Program-made: the position numbers and the translations under genes | Shown here: piece by piece, positions 30,714 to 45,853 of the stretch | How positions within the stretch are numbered: the stretch's first letter is position 1 | How the letters are laid out: each line of letters starts with the position of its first letter | The notes under the pieces: generated by a model | Told to the model about the DNA's origin: nothing | Database searches by the model: none | What the model saw: the letters and a program-made list of their open reading frames with translations, nothing else | Source: Ligilactobacillus ubinensis | GTDB lineage: Bacteria > Bacillota > Bacilli > Lactobacillales > Lactobacillaceae | Direction: 5' to 3' | Assembly: GCF_024160875.1 (NCBI RefSeq) | Contig: NZ_JAIULA010000002.1 | Coordinates: 62,001 to 126,000 of the forward strand | Length of the DNA stretch: 64,000 nucleotides

Positions 30714-31002
30714 TTTTAAATAACTCTGCTCTTGCTACTTGATGATCAATGTAAGCAACTAACTCATCATAAAATTCAGGAGCAATTTTTATCCCAAAAG
30801 CTTTATCAAACGTTCGTTCAAGCCGAGCTTTTTTAGCAATCTCTACATTAAGATGAATATATGCACCACGACCTGCTTTTTTTCCTGTTGGATCAATACT
30901 AATTTCATTTTCTTTATTTTTAACAATACGTACTAATTCTTTTTTAGGTTTCATTTCACCAGTTACAATATCTTTACGCATTGGTATTTTTCTTTGTGCC
31001 AT
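30703..31002 (-). CDS. ylxR: YlxR-family nucleic-acid-binding protein
   Basis: YlxR (DUF448; RnpM in recent work on Bacillus) is a small basic protein that binds RNA and modulates RNase P. The 99-residue sequence has RKIPMRKDIVTGEMKPKKELVRIV and the diagnostic GRGAYIHLN. It follows nusA by 19 bp and overlaps ylxQ. The RnpM role is family knowledge and has not been shown here. Confidence 0.92.
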   Translation of the reverse strand: MAQRKIPMRKDIVTGEMKPKKELVRIVKNKENEISIDPTGKKAGRGAYIHLNVEIAKKARLERTFDKAFGIKIAPEFYDELVAYIDHQVARAELFKNGK

Positions 31003-31021
31003 ACCTTAATCACCCTTTAAA

Positions 31022-32137
31022 CTAATCTTCTTTAGAATTTTCATCTGGTAATTGCACTTCAGTTGCAGCATTAGTAGCTCCTGCAGATGCCTTATCAGCT
31101 GAATTCATCTCTGATTCAGGTTTGATATCAATCTTAAATCCAGTTAAACGAGCTGCTAAACGTGCATTTTGTCCTCGTTTCCCAATAGCTAAAGATAATT
31201 GACTATCTGGAACAACTACTCTACAAGCTCGTTCATTTTCAGGGTCAAAAGTCACACTGACTACTTCCGCTGGATTTAATGCATTGGCAATAAATTCAGC
31301 ATTTTCTTCACGCCATTCAACAATATCCATGTTTTCGCCCTTTAGTTCGTTAACAATAGCTTGAACTCTTTCCCCACGCGGTCCTACACAAGTTCCAACT
31401 GGATCAACATTTTCACTATTTGAGCGAACTGCCACTTTAGCGCGATCTCCAGCTTCACGTGCAATCGATACAATTTCAACAGTTCCGTCAAATATTTCTG
31501 GGATTTCTTGTTCGAATAAACGTCGTAATAAATCTGGATGAGAGCGACTTACATAAACTTGTGGTCCTTTAGAAGAATTTTCAACTTTATAAATATAAAC
31601 CTTGATACGATCATGGGGTGAATATTTCTCACCAGGAATTTGGTCTTGATGTGATAAAACCGCTTCGACCTTACCAAGATTTACATAGATGTAGCGGCTG
31701 TCATGTCGTTCAACTTCACCTGTTACAATCTCTTGTTCATATTGAATGTATTGATTGTAAATATTACTACGTTCTTCTTCACGCACTCGTTGCATGATTA
31801 CTTGCTTAGCAGTTTGTGCTGCAATACGACCAAAATCTTTGGGTGTTACCTCAAACTTTATTGAGTCACCAATCTCATAAGCCTTATTAATATCTAATGC
31901 ATCACTGAAACTTACTTCTAATTGTGAATCAAAAACTTCGTTAACAACTTCTTTAACAGCATAAACATGGATGTTCCCTTTTGTTCGGTCAAATTCAACA
32001 TCAACATTTTGAGCTTGCCCATAATTACGCTTATATGCAGATATTAAAGCTTGTTCCAACGCTTCAATGACAACTTCTTTTTTTACACCTTTTTCAGTCT
32101 CAAGTGCATTTAATGCATTTAGTAATTCCTTACTCAT
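31022..32137 (-). CDS. nusA: transcription termination/antitermination factor NusA
   Basis: NusA binds RNA polymerase and controls pausing and termination. The 371-residue protein has the N-terminal domain (AYKRNYGQAQNVDV), S1 domain (VTGEVERHDSRYIYVNLGKVEAVL), KH1 (VGPRGERVQAIVNELKGE) and KH2 (AIGKRGQNARLAARLTGF). The C-terminal acidic repeats of proteobacterial NusA are absent, as usual in Gram-positives. It lies between rimP and ylxR. Confidence 0.96.
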   Translation of the reverse strand: MSKELLNALNALETEKGVKKEVVIEALEQALISAYKRNYGQAQNVDVEFDRTKGNIHVYAVKEVVNEVFDSQLEVSFSDALDINKAYEIGDSIKFEVTPKDFGRIAAQTAKQVIMQRVREEERSNIYNQYIQYEQEIVTGEVERHDSRYIYVNLGKVEAVLSHQDQIPGEKYSPHDRIKVYIYKVENSSKGPQVYVSRSHPDLLRRLFEQEIPEIFDGTVEIVSIAREAGDRAKVAVRSNSENVDPVGTCVGPRGERVQAIVNELKGENMDIVEWREENAEFIANALNPAEVVSVTFDPENERACRVVVPDSQLSLAIGKRGQNARLAARLTGFKIDIKPESEMNSADKASAGATNAATEVQLPDENSKED

Positions 32138-32166
32138 TTCCTTACTCCTTGTTAAAATGACTTTTT

Positions 32167-32640
32167 CTAAAATTTAATTGCTAATCGCGCCTTAGCTATT
32201 TGTTTTCTTGGGATTAAAATACTTTTCTTACGCGTCTTATCCATATATTCTAACGTTAAATCTGTTGCAGTCAGTTCAATTAAAGTTCCTTCGTATATTT
32301 TTTGACCATTTAATTGTTGATACAAAGATACATTAACATACTTATTTAAAGCTTTCTCGTAATCAACCTCTTTTTTCAATGGTCGTTCTGCTCCTGGAGA
32401 AGAGACTTCTAGATAGTATGCTTGCGGAATTGGGTCAGGTTCACAAGTATCTAACTTTTCACCTAATTCGTCACTGACTAGCACACATTCATCGATTGTA
32501 ATTCCAGCTGGTTTATCAATAAAAACACGTAAATACCAACTTTTTCCTTCTTTAACAAATTCGACATCTACTAATTCAAAATGATGCTCAATCAAAATCG
32601 GATTAACCAATTCAGTTACTACTTCCACAACACTGCTCAC
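32167..32640 (-). CDS. rimP: ribosome maturation factor RimP
   Basis: RimP helps 30S assembly. The 157-residue protein has [31 protein letters not shown] (22-52) and [23 protein letters not shown]. The start is GTG with a strong AAGGAGG. It is the first gene of the rimP-nusA-ylxR-ylxQ-infB-rbfA operon. A candidate promoter (TTGGAG-N17-TAATAG) lies between it and the polC terminator. Confidence 0.95.
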   Translation of the reverse strand: MSSVVEVVTELVNPILIEHHFELVDVEFVKEGKSWYLRVFIDKPAGITIDECVLVSDELGEKLDTCEPDPIPQAYYLEVSSPGAERPLKKEVDYEKALNKYVNVSLYQQLNGQKIYEGTLIELTATDLTLEYMDKTRKKSILIPRKQIAKARLAIKF

Positions 32641-32695
32641 ACAGTTACCTCCTTAATCTTACTACTCTATTACTCGTAAAGTTTGATAACTCCAA

Positions 32696-32724
32696 TAAAA
32701 AGAGTGAGCATCACTGCTCACTCT
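32696..32724 (-). terminator. terminator after polC
   Basis: A perfect AGAGTGAGCA/TGCTCACTCT stem with a 4-nt loop is followed on the minus strand by TTTTTATT. It lies about 100 bp past the polC stop and separates it from the rimP operon. Confidence 0.9.
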
Positions 32725-32824
32725 CACCGAGTATTAACAATTATTATTGTAACATGGAAAATTATATCTTTCAAGAAAATATATCTATGTTCTTAAAAGT
32801 ATAATCTAAGCTTACTCGCTGAAA

Positions 32825-35800
32825 CTAAAAAAGATTATCAAATAAATCTAATTGATTAGAATCTGGTAAAGCATCCAGCACCTTATTTTCAGTCATAAAA
32901 TCAATTAAAGTACTAGAAACTTTTCCTCGTTTTGACAAGTCTTCTTTAGACAAAAACTCTTGTTCTTCACGTGCTGCCACAATCTGCTTAGCAACATTGA
33001 CACCTAATCCTGGTATAGCTGAAAAAGGTGCAATTAGCGAATTACCTTCTATCAACCAATCTGAGGCAGACGAACGATTCAAATCTACCATTTTAAATTC
33101 AAAACCACGTTCAAGCATCTCGTTAGCAAGTTCTAACACGGTTAATAAATTTTTTTCTTTAGTAGAAGCATCGGTCCCCTTATCACTTATTTCCTTCATT
33201 CTAGCTTTAACAGTTTCCTTACCATGCGCCATCGAAACCAAATCAAAATCATCAGCTCGAACAGAAAAATAGGCTGCATAATAAACAAGTGGATAATACA
33301 CTTTAAAGTATGCAATACGTAATGCCATTAAAACATATGCTGCCGCATGCGCTTTAGGAAACATGTATTTAATCTTCAAACAAGCTCCAATATACCATTC
33401 TTCTACATCAGCATCTCGCATTTGTTTTTGCCATTCATCTGGAATCCCCTTACCTTTACGCACACTTTCCATTATCTTAAAAGCAATATCTGACTCAACT
33501 CCATCATGAATTAAATCCATCATAATATCATCACGACATCCGATAACTTTAGGCATTGTTACTGTTCCATTTTTTATCAATTCTTCCGCATTGCCTAACC
33601 AAACATCAGTCCCATGCGATAAACCTGAAATTTTCAAAAGTTCTGCAAACGTTGATGGATGTGTTTCTTCCAACATGCCCCTTACAAAACGGGTTCCAAA
33701 TTCCGGCACACCTAGCGTTCCTGTCTTGGATTGAATCTGTTCTGGTGTAACATGTAAAATATCTGTGCCAGAAAACAGTGACATCACTCCTGGATCATCT
33801 GTCGGAATTGTTTTGGGATCAATCCCAGATAAATCTTGTAACATTCTAATCATGGTTGGATCATCATGTCCTAAAATATCAAGTTTTAAAATATTATCAT
33901 GAATTGAGTGGAAATCAAAGTGAGTTGTGCGCCATGTTGCCGTCAAATCATCGGCTGGGTATTGAATAGGTGTAAAATCATAGATTTCCATTGTATCGGG
34001 GACAACTAAAATTCCCGCGGGATGTTGTCCCGTCGTTCTTTTTACCCCGGTTGCACCTTTAGCTAAGCGATCAACTTCTGCCGTGTTAAAACTTTGTTCT
34101 GTATCACGCTCATATGCTTTTACATATCCATATGCAGTTTTATCAGCAACTGTACCTATTGTTCCTGCACGATAAACATTGTTTTCACCAAATAAAACTT
34201 TCGTATAATTATGAGCTATTGGTTGATAGTCACCCGAAAAATTCAAATCAATATCCGGAACTTTATTTCCTTTAAAACCCAAGAATGTTTCAAAGGGGAT
34301 ATCTTGACCATCTTTAATTAGCATAGTGTCACAGTTAGGGCAATTCTTATCTGGTAAATCAAAACCGGAACCATACTCACCTTTTTCATAAAAATGTGAA
34401 TATTTACATTTTGGGCAATGATAATGTGGTGGTAAGGGATTGACTTCTGTTATTCCAGTCATTGTAGCAACCAAACTAGAACCAACCGATCCTCGTGAAC
34501 CAACTAAATATCCATCTTTGTTAGATTTATAAACAAGTTTTTGTGAAATTAAATAGATAACTGAAAATCCATTACCAATAATAGATTTTAATTCTTTATC
34601 TAATCTATCTTGAACAATTTTAGGTAAAGTTTCACCATATAATTCATGTGCTTTGTTTAAAGTTAGATTTCGAATATCATCCTTTGCCCCTGGCATATTA
34701 GGAGTATATAACTTATCTTTTACTGGTGATATTTCCTCGCACCAATTGACCACTTGATTAGGTGCATCTACAACTACTTCTTTTGCTGTTTGCTCATCCA
34801 AAAATGAAAATTCAGCCAGCATTTCATCCGTTGTTCTAAAATGTGCATCTGGTAGTTGCTTTAATCTATTTAGCGGGTTAGCGCCTCCTTGTGAATGTAT
34901 CAGGATTTTTCGGTAAACTGCATCCTCTTTATTTAAAAAGTGAACATCACCCGTTGCAACTACCGGAATACCTAGTTCATGCCCTAATTTAATCATATTT
35001 TTAATAATATCTTCTAGTTGCTTAGTATCTTTTACCAATTCTCTTTCAAGTAATCCCGCATATAATGGCTTAGGCTGTATCTCTAGATAATCATAGTAGC
35101 GTGCTTTTTCACGAGCAATTGCATATCCTTTTTGCATCATTGCAGTAAAAACTTCACCGCTAGCACATGCAGAACCAACAATCAAACCTTCTCGATATTT
35201 ATCCAATATTGATCTAGGCACTCGTGGAACACGATAAAAGTATTGCGTCATTCCTTCCGAAGCCATTTTGAATAAGTTCTTTAAGCCTGCTTGTGTTTTA
35301 GCCATTACGATTGCATGAAAAGGATGTTCACTTTTATATGCTTCATTTTCTCCAATATGCTCGTTTAGCTGACTATGCAATTTTATGCCATAATTATTTT
35401 CTGCATCTTTTAGCATTGCATAATAAATATAGCCGGTTGCTTCAGCATCATAAATAGCACGGTGATGATGCTCTAGTTCAACTTTAAGCCGTCTCGCTAA
35501 AGTATCCAATGTAAATCTTTTCATATCAGGATATAAAAAGCGACCTAGTGGTAAAGTATCAATCCATGGTTGCGTAATAGCAGGAAGTCCATGTCGATCA
35601 TACCCAATATTCATAAAATCAACATCAAAAGTTGCGTTATGTCCTACAATAATTGTGTCTTTGCAAAAATCTTGAAACATCTCAAAAACTTCTTTTTCAC
35701 TTTTTGAGCCTTTAACCATATCATCTGTAATACTTGTTAATTCAATCGTTGTTCTAGATAAAGGATGTCCTGGATCTATAAACTGTTCGAATCTTTCAAG

Positions 35801-37168
35801 TACCTCACCATCACGCATCTTAACGGCTGCTAATTCAATGACTTTATCATAGTTAGCAGATAACCCAGTGGTTTCAGTATCAAAAACAACATATGTAGCT
35901 TCTTTTAAATTTATTGGAGCATCGTTATATGCTATCGGAGTTCCATCATCAACAATATTTGCTTCTACACCATATAAAATCTTTACGTTATTTTTTAATC
36001 CAGCGCTATGCGCTTCAGGAAAGGCTTGTAACGTTCCATGATCCGTTATGGCTATTGCTTTTTGACCCCATTTAGCAGCTTGTTCTACAAAAGTTGTAAT
36101 ACTGTTAGTGGCATCCATCATACTCATGTTGGAATGTACATGCAATTCTGCTCGCTTTTGATCTTCAGGAGCTGTGTCCTCACGCTTAGCATGTTTTACT
36201 TCATTAATGTCATATGCATTAATTGTTAAATCATGAATAAAAGAATCTTCTTGGACACTGCCACGAACTTTAAGCCACATCCCTACTTTAAAAGCACTAA
36301 AAAACTCTTTATCTTCATCAGTCCGTGAAAACTTCTTGACGATAAAAGAAGAACTATAGTCAGTAATTTTAAGTGTCATTAACTGTCTACCTGAATTAAA
36401 TTCACGTACTTCTTTATCAAATACGTAGCCTTCAACTACAACTGAACGTTCTTCTTCTGTAATGTCCTTCATCTGCCAAGTTGCAATGTCATTATTGATA
36501 CTCTTTCCTAATATTAGTGGTTTATTGGGATTTATACTACTAGTTTCTTTGCTTTCACGTTTGGTATTTTGCCGTTGAATCGCTGCAACTGCTTTTTTAG
36601 TTAACTCTGCATCACTTTTGGCTTTACGCTCTTTATACTCATCTATTTTTTCTTGTGTTTTAGATTCATCTATTAGAACGGTTATATTAAAATGCGGAAA
36701 TCCACATCGATTAAATGTTTTTTCAATCTGCCCTAGAGCTTCTTCTTTTAAAAATTTTTGAACAACTTCATTATCTGCAAGCAACATGACTCGATCGTTA
36801 TCAATGTATGGAATTTTATTTCGCTTCAAGCTTCCCATTAAAGCTGAGTGAACCTCACTATTTTCGACAACCCATTGCCAATAATCGCCTAAATTACGAT
36901 TATTAAGTTGTGGTTGCTCTGTGACAATAGTTAGACTTACATTAGCGATCTCTTTAAATCCAATTGCTAGATGTTGTTGCAATTCCATAAAAGTAGTATA
37001 CGGTAAGATATCTTTTATTTTAATAAAAAACTCCCATTTTCTTGACTTTACATGAACTGCAACTTTCTTTATCTCAGCATTTTCAAAATAAGTACTTTCT
37101 TGTGGAGAAGGCTGCCAATCAATTTGCTCTAATAGTTTTTGAAATAATTCTTTATTATTGAGTGCCAA
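32825..37168 (-). CDS. polC: DNA polymerase III subunit alpha, Gram-positive PolC type
   Basis: PolC is the replicative polymerase of low-GC Gram-positives. The 1447-residue protein has an N-terminal domain and an OB fold (about 225-325). The PHP region ([19 protein letters not shown]) is split by the 3'-5' exonuclease ([47 protein letters not shown]). Next come a Cys finger ([19 protein letters not shown]), the catalytic [12 protein letters not shown] and C-terminal helix-hairpin-helix elements. The start is TTG with AAGGAG 7 nt upstream. It lies in the pyrH-frr-uppS-cdsA-rseP-proS-polC run. Confidence 0.97.
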   Translation of the reverse strand: MALNNKELFQKLLEQIDWQPSPQESTYFENAEIKKVAVHVKSRKWEFFIKIKDILPYTTFMELQQHLAIGFKEIANVSLTIVTEQPQLNNRNLGDYWQWVVENSEVHSALMGSLKRNKIPYIDNDRVMLLADNEVVQKFLKEEALGQIEKTFNRCGFPHFNITVLIDESKTQEKIDEYKERKAKSDAELTKKAVAAIQRQNTKRESKETSSINPNKPLILGKSINNDIATWQMKDITEEERSVVVEGYVFDKEVREFNSGRQLMTLKITDYSSSFIVKKFSRTDEDKEFFSAFKVGMWLKVRGSVQEDSFIHDLTINAYDINEVKHAKREDTAPEDQKRAELHVHSNMSMMDATNSITTFVEQAAKWGQKAIAITDHGTLQAFPEAHSAGLKNNVKILYGVEANIVDDGTPIAYNDAPINLKEATYVVFDTETTGLSANYDKVIELAAVKMRDGEVLERFEQFIDPGHPLSRTTIELTSITDDMVKGSKSEKEVFEMFQDFCKDTIIVGHNATFDVDFMNIGYDRHGLPAITQPWIDTLPLGRFLYPDMKRFTLDTLARRLKVELEHHHRAIYDAEATGYIYYAMLKDAENNYGIKLHSQLNEHIGENEAYKSEHPFHAIVMAKTQAGLKNLFKMASEGMTQYFYRVPRVPRSILDKYREGLIVGSACASGEVFTAMMQKGYAIAREKARYYDYLEIQPKPLYAGLLERELVKDTKQLEDIIKNMIKLGHELGIPVVATGDVHFLNKEDAVYRKILIHSQGGANPLNRLKQLPDAHFRTTDEMLAEFSFLDEQTAKEVVVDAPNQVVNWCEEISPVKDKLYTPNMPGAKDDIRNLTLNKAHELYGETLPKIVQDRLDKELKSIIGNGFSVIYLISQKLVYKSNKDGYLVGSRGSVGSSLVATMTGITEVNPLPPHYHCPKCKYSHFYEKGEYGSGFDLPDKNCPNCDTMLIKDGQDIPFETFLGFKGNKVPDIDLNFSGDYQPIAHNYTKVLFGENNVYRAGTIGTVADKTAYGYVKAYERDTEQSFNTAEVDRLAKGATGVKRTTGQHPAGILVVPDTMEIYDFTPIQYPADDLTATWRTTHFDFHSIHDNILKLDILGHDDPTMIRMLQDLSGIDPKTIPTDDPGVMSLFSGTDILHVTPEQIQSKTGTLGVPEFGTRFVRGMLEETHPSTFAELLKISGLSHGTDVWLGNAEELIKNGTVTMPKVIGCRDDIMMDLIHDGVESDIAFKIMESVRKGKGIPDEWQKQMRDADVEEWYIGACLKIKYMFPKAHAAAYVLMALRIAYFKVYYPLVYYAAYFSVRADDFDLVSMAHGKETVKARMKEISDKGTDASTKEKNLLTVLELANEMLERGFEFKMVDLNRSSASDWLIEGNSLIAPFSAIPGLGVNVAKQIVAAREEQEFLSKEDLSKRGKVSSTLIDFMTENKVLDALPDSNQLDLFDNLF

Positions 37169-37266
37169 AAAAAGACTCCTTTCTCTTCATTAATACCACA
37201 AATCGAGCAGCAGTTTTTATTCATAACTAACCGCTACTCGATATATTTTATCTTCTTAGGTGTCGC

Positions 37267-40277
<3,011 letters not shown>

Positions 40278-40295
40278 TTAGTTCACCTCACAAAT

Positions 40296-41087
40296 CTAAA
40301 TAATGCCTGCAAAATGCATCAACGGCAATACAAAAAGTAAAGAATCGAAACGATCTAAGATTCCACCGTGTCCAGGCAATATATTGCCTGAATCTTTGAC
40401 TCTATAATGACGTTTAAACGCTGACTCAACTAAATCACCAAACTGTCCGCCAATTGAGAAAAGTAAGGTTAAAATCAACATTGTCAAATAATCATATAGT
40501 TGAACCTGTGGGAAAAAGTACATATATATCCCTACAAGCACCACTGCAACAACAGTTCCGCCAATTGAACCTTCCCACGTTTTATTTGGACTTATATGTG
40601 GAGCAAGTTTATGCTTACCTAATTTACGTCCTATCATGTAAGCTCCACTATCTGTAATCCACACGATTAACAAAGCGTATAATAAAATCCATAATCCATT
40701 TTCACGTGCGGCCATCATATAATTGAATCCAAAACCTGCATAAATCATGCCTAAGGTCAGCACCCCAGCATCATCAAAAGAAAATCTATTTTTTGAAACT
40801 ACAGTATACAATAATAAACACATTACAAAGAAATAAAACATTCCTATATTTGTCATTTGTTCTGGTACAAAATCTAACCATTTGATTGGAATCAATAAGC
40901 TAGCCATTGCTAAAAAAGATAAAATTGCTTCAGTTGAGATGAGTAATTTCTTACGCATCCGTAAAAACTCAGAAGTTGCAACTAATCCCATTGCAATAAC
41001 TAAGATATTAAAAGCAAACCCTCCAACAATCAATAACGGTATAAAGATTATTAGAGCTACTACTGCCGTAATAACACGTTGTTTCAT
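40296..41087 (-). CDS. cdsA: phosphatidate cytidylyltransferase
   Basis: CdsA makes CDP-diacylglycerol from phosphatidate and CTP in the membrane. The 263-residue multi-pass protein has the family signature SPNKTWEGSIGG and the C-terminal KDSGNILPGHGGILDRFDSLLFVLP. Its ATG overlaps the uppS stop (ATGA), so translation is coupled. It connects the fatty-acid supply with phospholipid synthesis. Confidence 0.95.
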   Translation of the reverse strand: MKQRVITAVVALIIFIPLLIVGGFAFNILVIAMGLVATSEFLRMRKKLLISTEAILSFLAMASLLIPIKWLDFVPEQMTNIGMFYFFVMCLLLYTVVSKNRFSFDDAGVLTLGMIYAGFGFNYMMAARENGLWILLYALLIVWITDSGAYMIGRKLGKHKLAPHISPNKTWEGSIGGTVVAVVLVGIYMYFFPQVQLYDYLTMLILTLLFSIGGQFGDLVESAFKRHYRVKDSGNILPGHGGILDRFDSLLFVLPLMHFAGII

Positions 41088-41872
41088 TTATTATTCTCCT
41101 CTTTCAATCCGCCAAAACGTCGATTGCGCTGCTGATATTTAACTATGTCCATTACAAAATCATTCGGTTTATAATCAGGCCATAAAACATCCGTAAATAC
41201 AAATTCACTGTAGGCAATTTGCCACAATAAAAAATTAGAAATACGTTCTTCACCACTAGTTCGAATAAGAAGATCCGGATCACTATAAGGTGCTAGATTA
41301 GCTGTCATCATCGCATTAGAAAGGACATCTTCCGTTATTTCACTTGGTGTAAGTTGGCCTTTTTGGGCTTTTTCTGCTAAATTTTGAACAGCCGTTATTA
41401 TTTCAGCTCTACTACCATAATTTAAGGCAAAGTTTAATACCATCCCAGTGCATTTAGCTGTTTGTTCAATAGCATTAGCAACAGCTTGTTGTGTTTTGGG
41501 TGGCAACTGATCTTTATAACCCATTACATTTACACGAACATTATTTTCAATTAGTTCAGGTACAAAATTATTGAAAAAACGTACTGGTAAAGCCATTAAA
41601 AAATCAACTTCGTCAGTTGGTCTCTTCCAATTTTCAGTTGAAAAAGCATATAATGTTAATACTTTTACGCCTAAACCACTAGCTGCTTTTGTAATATCAC
41701 GTACAACATCCATTCCTTGACGGTGCCCTGCAATTCGTGGTAAATGTTTTTTTTGCGCCCAACGCCCATTACCATCCATAATAATTGCGATATGTTGAGG
41801 AATATTTTTTTCATCAAGCTCTTCTGTCAGCTCAGAGTTTGATTCATTTTCTTTAAAAAATCTTGTGAACAC
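41084..41872 (-). CDS. uppS: undecaprenyl diphosphate synthase
   Basis: UppS (isoprenyl transferase) condenses isopentenyl diphosphates to the C55 carrier lipid for cell wall synthesis. The 262-residue protein has HIAIIMDGNGRWAQ with the catalytic Asp, GHRQGMDVVRDI, TLYAFSTENWKRP, and DLLIRTSGEERISNFLLWQ. I chose GTG at 41872, which has GGAGG 8 nt upstream; the upstream in-frame GTG at 41887 overlaps that SD. A terminator separates it from frr, so it heads its own transcript. Confidence 0.94.
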   Translation of the reverse strand: MFTRFFKENESNSELTEELDEKNIPQHIAIIMDGNGRWAQKKHLPRIAGHRQGMDVVRDITKAASGLGVKVLTLYAFSTENWKRPTDEVDFLMALPVRFFNNFVPELIENNVRVNVMGYKDQLPPKTQQAVANAIEQTAKCTGMVLNFALNYGSRAEIITAVQNLAEKAQKGQLTPSEITEDVLSNAMMTANLAPYSDPDLLIRTSGEERISNFLLWQIAYSEFVFTDVLWPDYKPNDFVMDIVKYQQRNRRFGGLKEENNK

Positions 41873-41973
41873 AAGCAATACCTCCACGCTAAACTAAATA
41901 TTATTGCTGCTCATCTCTTTAATCTATTTATACTAATTACTAAATTAGTCACACACTTTCCTATCATTGTAAC

Positions 41974-42046
41974 AAAAAACTAATAACGAGACAAAAAATT
42001 CTGCACTAACTAAATGATGTCTTGCAGTTTTCTTGCCTCGTTATTA
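41974..42046 (-). terminator. terminator after frr
   Basis: The stem TAATAACGAG (41981-41990) pairs with CTCGTTATTA (42037-42046). An inner TGCA-containing pairing extends it, and on the minus strand GTTTTTTG follows. It ends the pyrH-frr unit before uppS. Confidence 0.8.
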
Positions 42047-42060
42047 CTATTTCATGTTGC

Positions 42061-42615
42061 CTACCCTTGAAGCACTTCTTTTTCTTTATCAGCTACAATA
42101 TTATCAATATTTTTAATTGATTTATCAGTTAACTTCTGTGCTTGATCTTCTAAATCATGTAAATCGTCTTCTGTTAAATCGCCATTTTTTTGTGCTTTTT
42201 TTAAGCTTTCCATCATATCTCGTCGAACATTACGCACTGCAACTTTGGCATTTTCGGCTGTTGCTTTTACTTCTTTAGCTAATTCTTTACGTCTTTCTTC
42301 TGTTAGTTGTGGAATAACTAGACGAATTGAGCTTCCATCATTAGCTGGTGTCAAGCCTAAATCAGAAGCTAGTAACGCATGCTCTACATTTTTCAATGAT
42401 GTTTTATCGTAAGGTGTAATCAATAAAACCCGAGCTTCTGGAACAGTAATTTGTGCCATCTGATTCAAAGGTGTTGGTGCCCCATAATATTCAACATTAA
42501 TTCGGTTAAGCAAACTAGCATTAGCTCGACCAGCACGAATATTCCCTAATTCATGCTGTAATGCTTCTTCTGCTTTTTTCATTTTTTCTTTATGTGCTGC
42601 CAAGATTGCATCCAT
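42061..42615 (-). CDS. frr: ribosome recycling factor
   Basis: RRF, with EF-G, splits post-termination ribosomes. The 184-residue protein has the family hallmarks [37 protein letters not shown] and [29 protein letters not shown]. It follows pyrH by 4 bp. Confidence 0.96.
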   Translation of the reverse strand: MDAILAAHKEKMKKAEEALQHELGNIRAGRANASLLNRINVEYYGAPTPLNQMAQITVPEARVLLITPYDKTSLKNVEHALLASDLGLTPANDGSSIRLVIPQLTEERRKELAKEVKATAENAKVAVRNVRRDMMESLKKAQKNGDLTEDDLHDLEDQAQKLTDKSIKNIDNIVADKEKEVLQG

Positions 42616-42619
42616 AGTG

Positions 42620-43369
<750 letters not shown>

Positions 43370-43595
43370 TCATTTACTACATTTCTGTGTAAAAGTTGTC
43401 TATATTCATTTTAACATAAATAATACATATTAAAAACCTAGTTTTTTTCAAGCTCAATCTCTCGTTTTATTAATATATTTATCTAATTTTAGGAGCTTCT
43501 CTTTTTCTATTTTTATAGTTTAATGCAAATATTTTTTATATCATTTTTATCAAAAATTTGTAATAATAGAGTTAAAGAAGAGGAGGAAATGTGCT

Positions 43596-45359
43596 ATGCA
43601 AAAAAATGTTAAGCGTTATTTACTAACTATTTTAGCTGCACTACTTGGTTTTTTATTTTTGTCTACTGGTTCCGTTCATGCTGATTATACAATCACTAAT
43701 TATGATATGAATGTTAATCTTCAGCAAGATGGTTCAGCAGATTTAACACAGCAGATAACTTATGCATTTAAGGGGAAATCTCACGGTGTTTATTATAATC
43801 AAACACTTGGAAAAAACATAACTGCCACTCAACCTAGTATCGTTGTTCAACAAAATGGACAATCAACGCAAATGACTGCGGCGACAACCGGTGCAAACAA
43901 TACTTTTGATGTCATTAATACAGATAATGCTCTAAAGCTAAAATTATTTCATGACACTAATAATACAACAACTACTTTTTATTATAGCTATCATATAACC
44001 GGAGCTGTAACTAATTGGAAAGATATCGCAGAGTTAAATTGGGCAATAATCGGTTCTAATTGGAATGTACCCCTACATAATGTGCGTATTACAATTCAAT
44101 TACCAACTACAAATGTTGCCAATTTGCGTGCTTGGACACGTAGCAGCAATACGGCTAGTACAACCGTAAATAAAAAAAATGGGCGTGTTACTATCACGCT
44201 AAAGAAAAATCCAGCTTTCTCAAAAGTACAAACAAGAGTACTATTTCCAACAAGTGTAACTTCTTCAAATACACTTGTTAATAGTAAAAAGCATAAAAAA
44301 ACAGCGATTGCAGCAGAAGAAAATTGGATAAAACAAAACAACGTCAATAAGCAAAATAAAAGTCGTAATCAGTTAATTCTACAGAGTATTGTTTTACTTT
44401 TAGCTTTTGCCAGTGCAGCAGTATGGATTATTTATTTACGTCGCCGTCCTGGTCAACAACAACAGTGGCCAGAAACAAATCCCGCTCTCTCATATGATAT
44501 TCCACCAATGTCAGCAGCAGTTGCACAGTCAATCTATAATGACAATACACCTGATAATAATGCTTTAAGTGCTTATTTACTTGACTTAGCGGTTAAAAAT
44601 AAAATTTCAATTGAAGAATTTAATACAAAACGCAAAGACTATCAATTAACGTTAATTGATTTTTCACTTGCTAATAGTGATGATATGATTGATTTTCTCT
44701 TTAATATTGTTGGTAATGGACGCACCGTTACTTTACATGAACTTCGTAAATATGGTAAAACCGGGCGTGAAAGCAAGAAAATGGATCATATCTATGATAA
44801 ATGGAAAAATGCCATCGAAACAGAAGCAAATTCATACCATTATCTAGATAGTTCTTCTGCTGGCAACTTAACTTTTACCACAATATTTTGTTCAATTAGT
44901 TGTCTGCTTTTACTTTGGAGTATCTATCTTTGGCATACACCTTGGATGACAGTTGTTGCTTTAATTCTAATCGCTGTACAGATATTCTTAAATATCATGC
45001 ATTACCGTAAACATTCACCATACACAAAAGAAGGAATTGAGCTAATAACCCAACTACGTAGCTTCAAACACATGATACGCGACCTTGGAAAAGTCGACAT
45101 GAAAGCAAACGGCGACTTAAACTATTGGGCAGAAGTCTTACCTTATGCGATTGCTTTTGGATACAATAAGCGCGTTATTAATGCGTTGCAAGCTAACTTT
45201 ACTGTTAAGGAGCTAGAAAATGGTCTAGGCTTTTACTACAACCTTCTTTTCACTGCTCCAGTTGATTTTGGAGATTCCTTTAGCACAAGTATTGCACGTG
45301 CTTTAGGTAATTATTCAGAAAAAAACACATCTCAAGAAGCAACAAAAAAAAATAATTAA
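43596..45359 (+). CDS. DUF2207 family membrane protein with signal peptide
   Basis: This 587-residue protein has a signal peptide (about 1-29, ending VHA-DYTI). A large extracytoplasmic domain follows (about 30-260, beginning with YDMNVNLQQDGSADLTQQITYAF, the DUF2207 signature), then a membrane segment (about 262-282), a cytoplasmic domain (about 290-420) and two close membrane segments (about 425-470). DUF2207 proteins are common in lactobacilli and have no settled function. GAGGAGG precedes the ATG. It is divergent from pyrH and followed by a strong terminator. Confidence 0.88.
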   Translation: MQKNVKRYLLTILAALLGFLFLSTGSVHADYTITNYDMNVNLQQDGSADLTQQITYAFKGKSHGVYYNQTLGKNITATQPSIVVQQNGQSTQMTAATTGANNTFDVINTDNALKLKLFHDTNNTTTTFYYSYHITGAVTNWKDIAELNWAIIGSNWNVPLHNVRITIQLPTTNVANLRAWTRSSNTASTTVNKKNGRVTITLKKNPAFSKVQTRVLFPTSVTSSNTLVNSKKHKKTAIAAEENWIKQNNVNKQNKSRNQLILQSIVLLLAFASAAVWIIYLRRRPGQQQQWPETNPALSYDIPPMSAAVAQSIYNDNTPDNNALSAYLLDLAVKNKISIEEFNTKRKDYQLTLIDFSLANSDDMIDFLFNIVGNGRTVTLHELRKYGKTGRESKKMDHIYDKWKNAIETEANSYHYLDSSSAGNLTFTTIFCSISCLLLLWSIYLWHTPWMTVVALILIAVQIFLNIMHYRKHSPYTKEGIELITQLRSFKHMIRDLGKVDMKANGDLNYWAEVLPYAIAFGYNKRVINALQANFTVKELENGLGFYYNLLFTAPVDFGDSFSTSIARALGNYSEKNTSQEATKKNN

Positions 45360-45372
45360 CTTTTCTAAAAAG

Positions 45373-45417
45373 AAAAAACAGTGCAAAAATCGAAATTGAT
45401 TCTTGCACTGCTTTTTT
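45373..45417. terminator. bidirectional terminator between the DUF2207 and monooxygenase-like genes
   Basis: CAGTGCAA (45379-45386) pairs with TTGCACTG (45403-45410), extended inward by AATC/GATT, with six A on the left and six T on the right. It serves the convergent genes on both sides. Confidence 0.88.
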
Positions 45418-45441
45418 ATATTAGATAAGCTAGCTTCAAAC

Positions 45442-45732
45442 TTAATCTTTTGTTACAGCTACATTGATTTTACAATCTTCAACCAAGTATGTTCCAATAT
45501 TTTTCAAGAAGTCTTGCAAATGTTCTGTTTTATTATGTGCATCTACTGCTGCTTGATCTGCCCAGTTTTCAACAATCAAAAACTGATTTTTAGTATACAC
45601 ATCTTCTAAATGTGAATAAAAAACATTGCCTTTATCTTGACGTGATTTATTAACCAAATTTTCTACATATGTAAGATATGCCTCTCTTTTGGCTGGAATA
45701 ACTTTCAAATGAACATTAATAACAATCATCAT
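45442..45732 (-). CDS. antibiotic biosynthesis monooxygenase (ABM)-domain protein
   Basis: This 96-residue dimeric ferredoxin-like protein belongs to the ABM superfamily (YgiN-like quinol monooxygenase type). It shows VINVHLKVIPAKREAYLTYV and the central FYSHLEDVYTKNQFLIVENWADQAAVDAHNKTEH. Members act on quinones, heme or small aromatics, or have unknown roles. GGGGGA precedes two adjacent ATGs; either could start it. It is a single gene, with no partner that would reveal a substrate. Confidence 0.83.
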   Translation of the reverse strand: MMIVINVHLKVIPAKREAYLTYVENLVNKSRQDKGNVFYSHLEDVYTKNQFLIVENWADQAAVDAHNKTEHLQDFLKNIGTYLVEDCKINVAVTKD

Positions 45733-45853
45733 ATTTCCCCCTTCCCAAATAATCCTATTTTATAATCTTTTTTTCTAAAATACAAGCGCATACATAAAAT
45801 TATGTTTAACAATTGGATATCAAAAGCTCTTATTTTTTACTAACTACTTAATT

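Noticed and set aside
37169-37266. Terminator between proS and polC
   Set aside because: ATCGAG...CTCGAT can pair but the stem has a mismatch, a large loop and no T-run. proS and polC may be co-transcribed.
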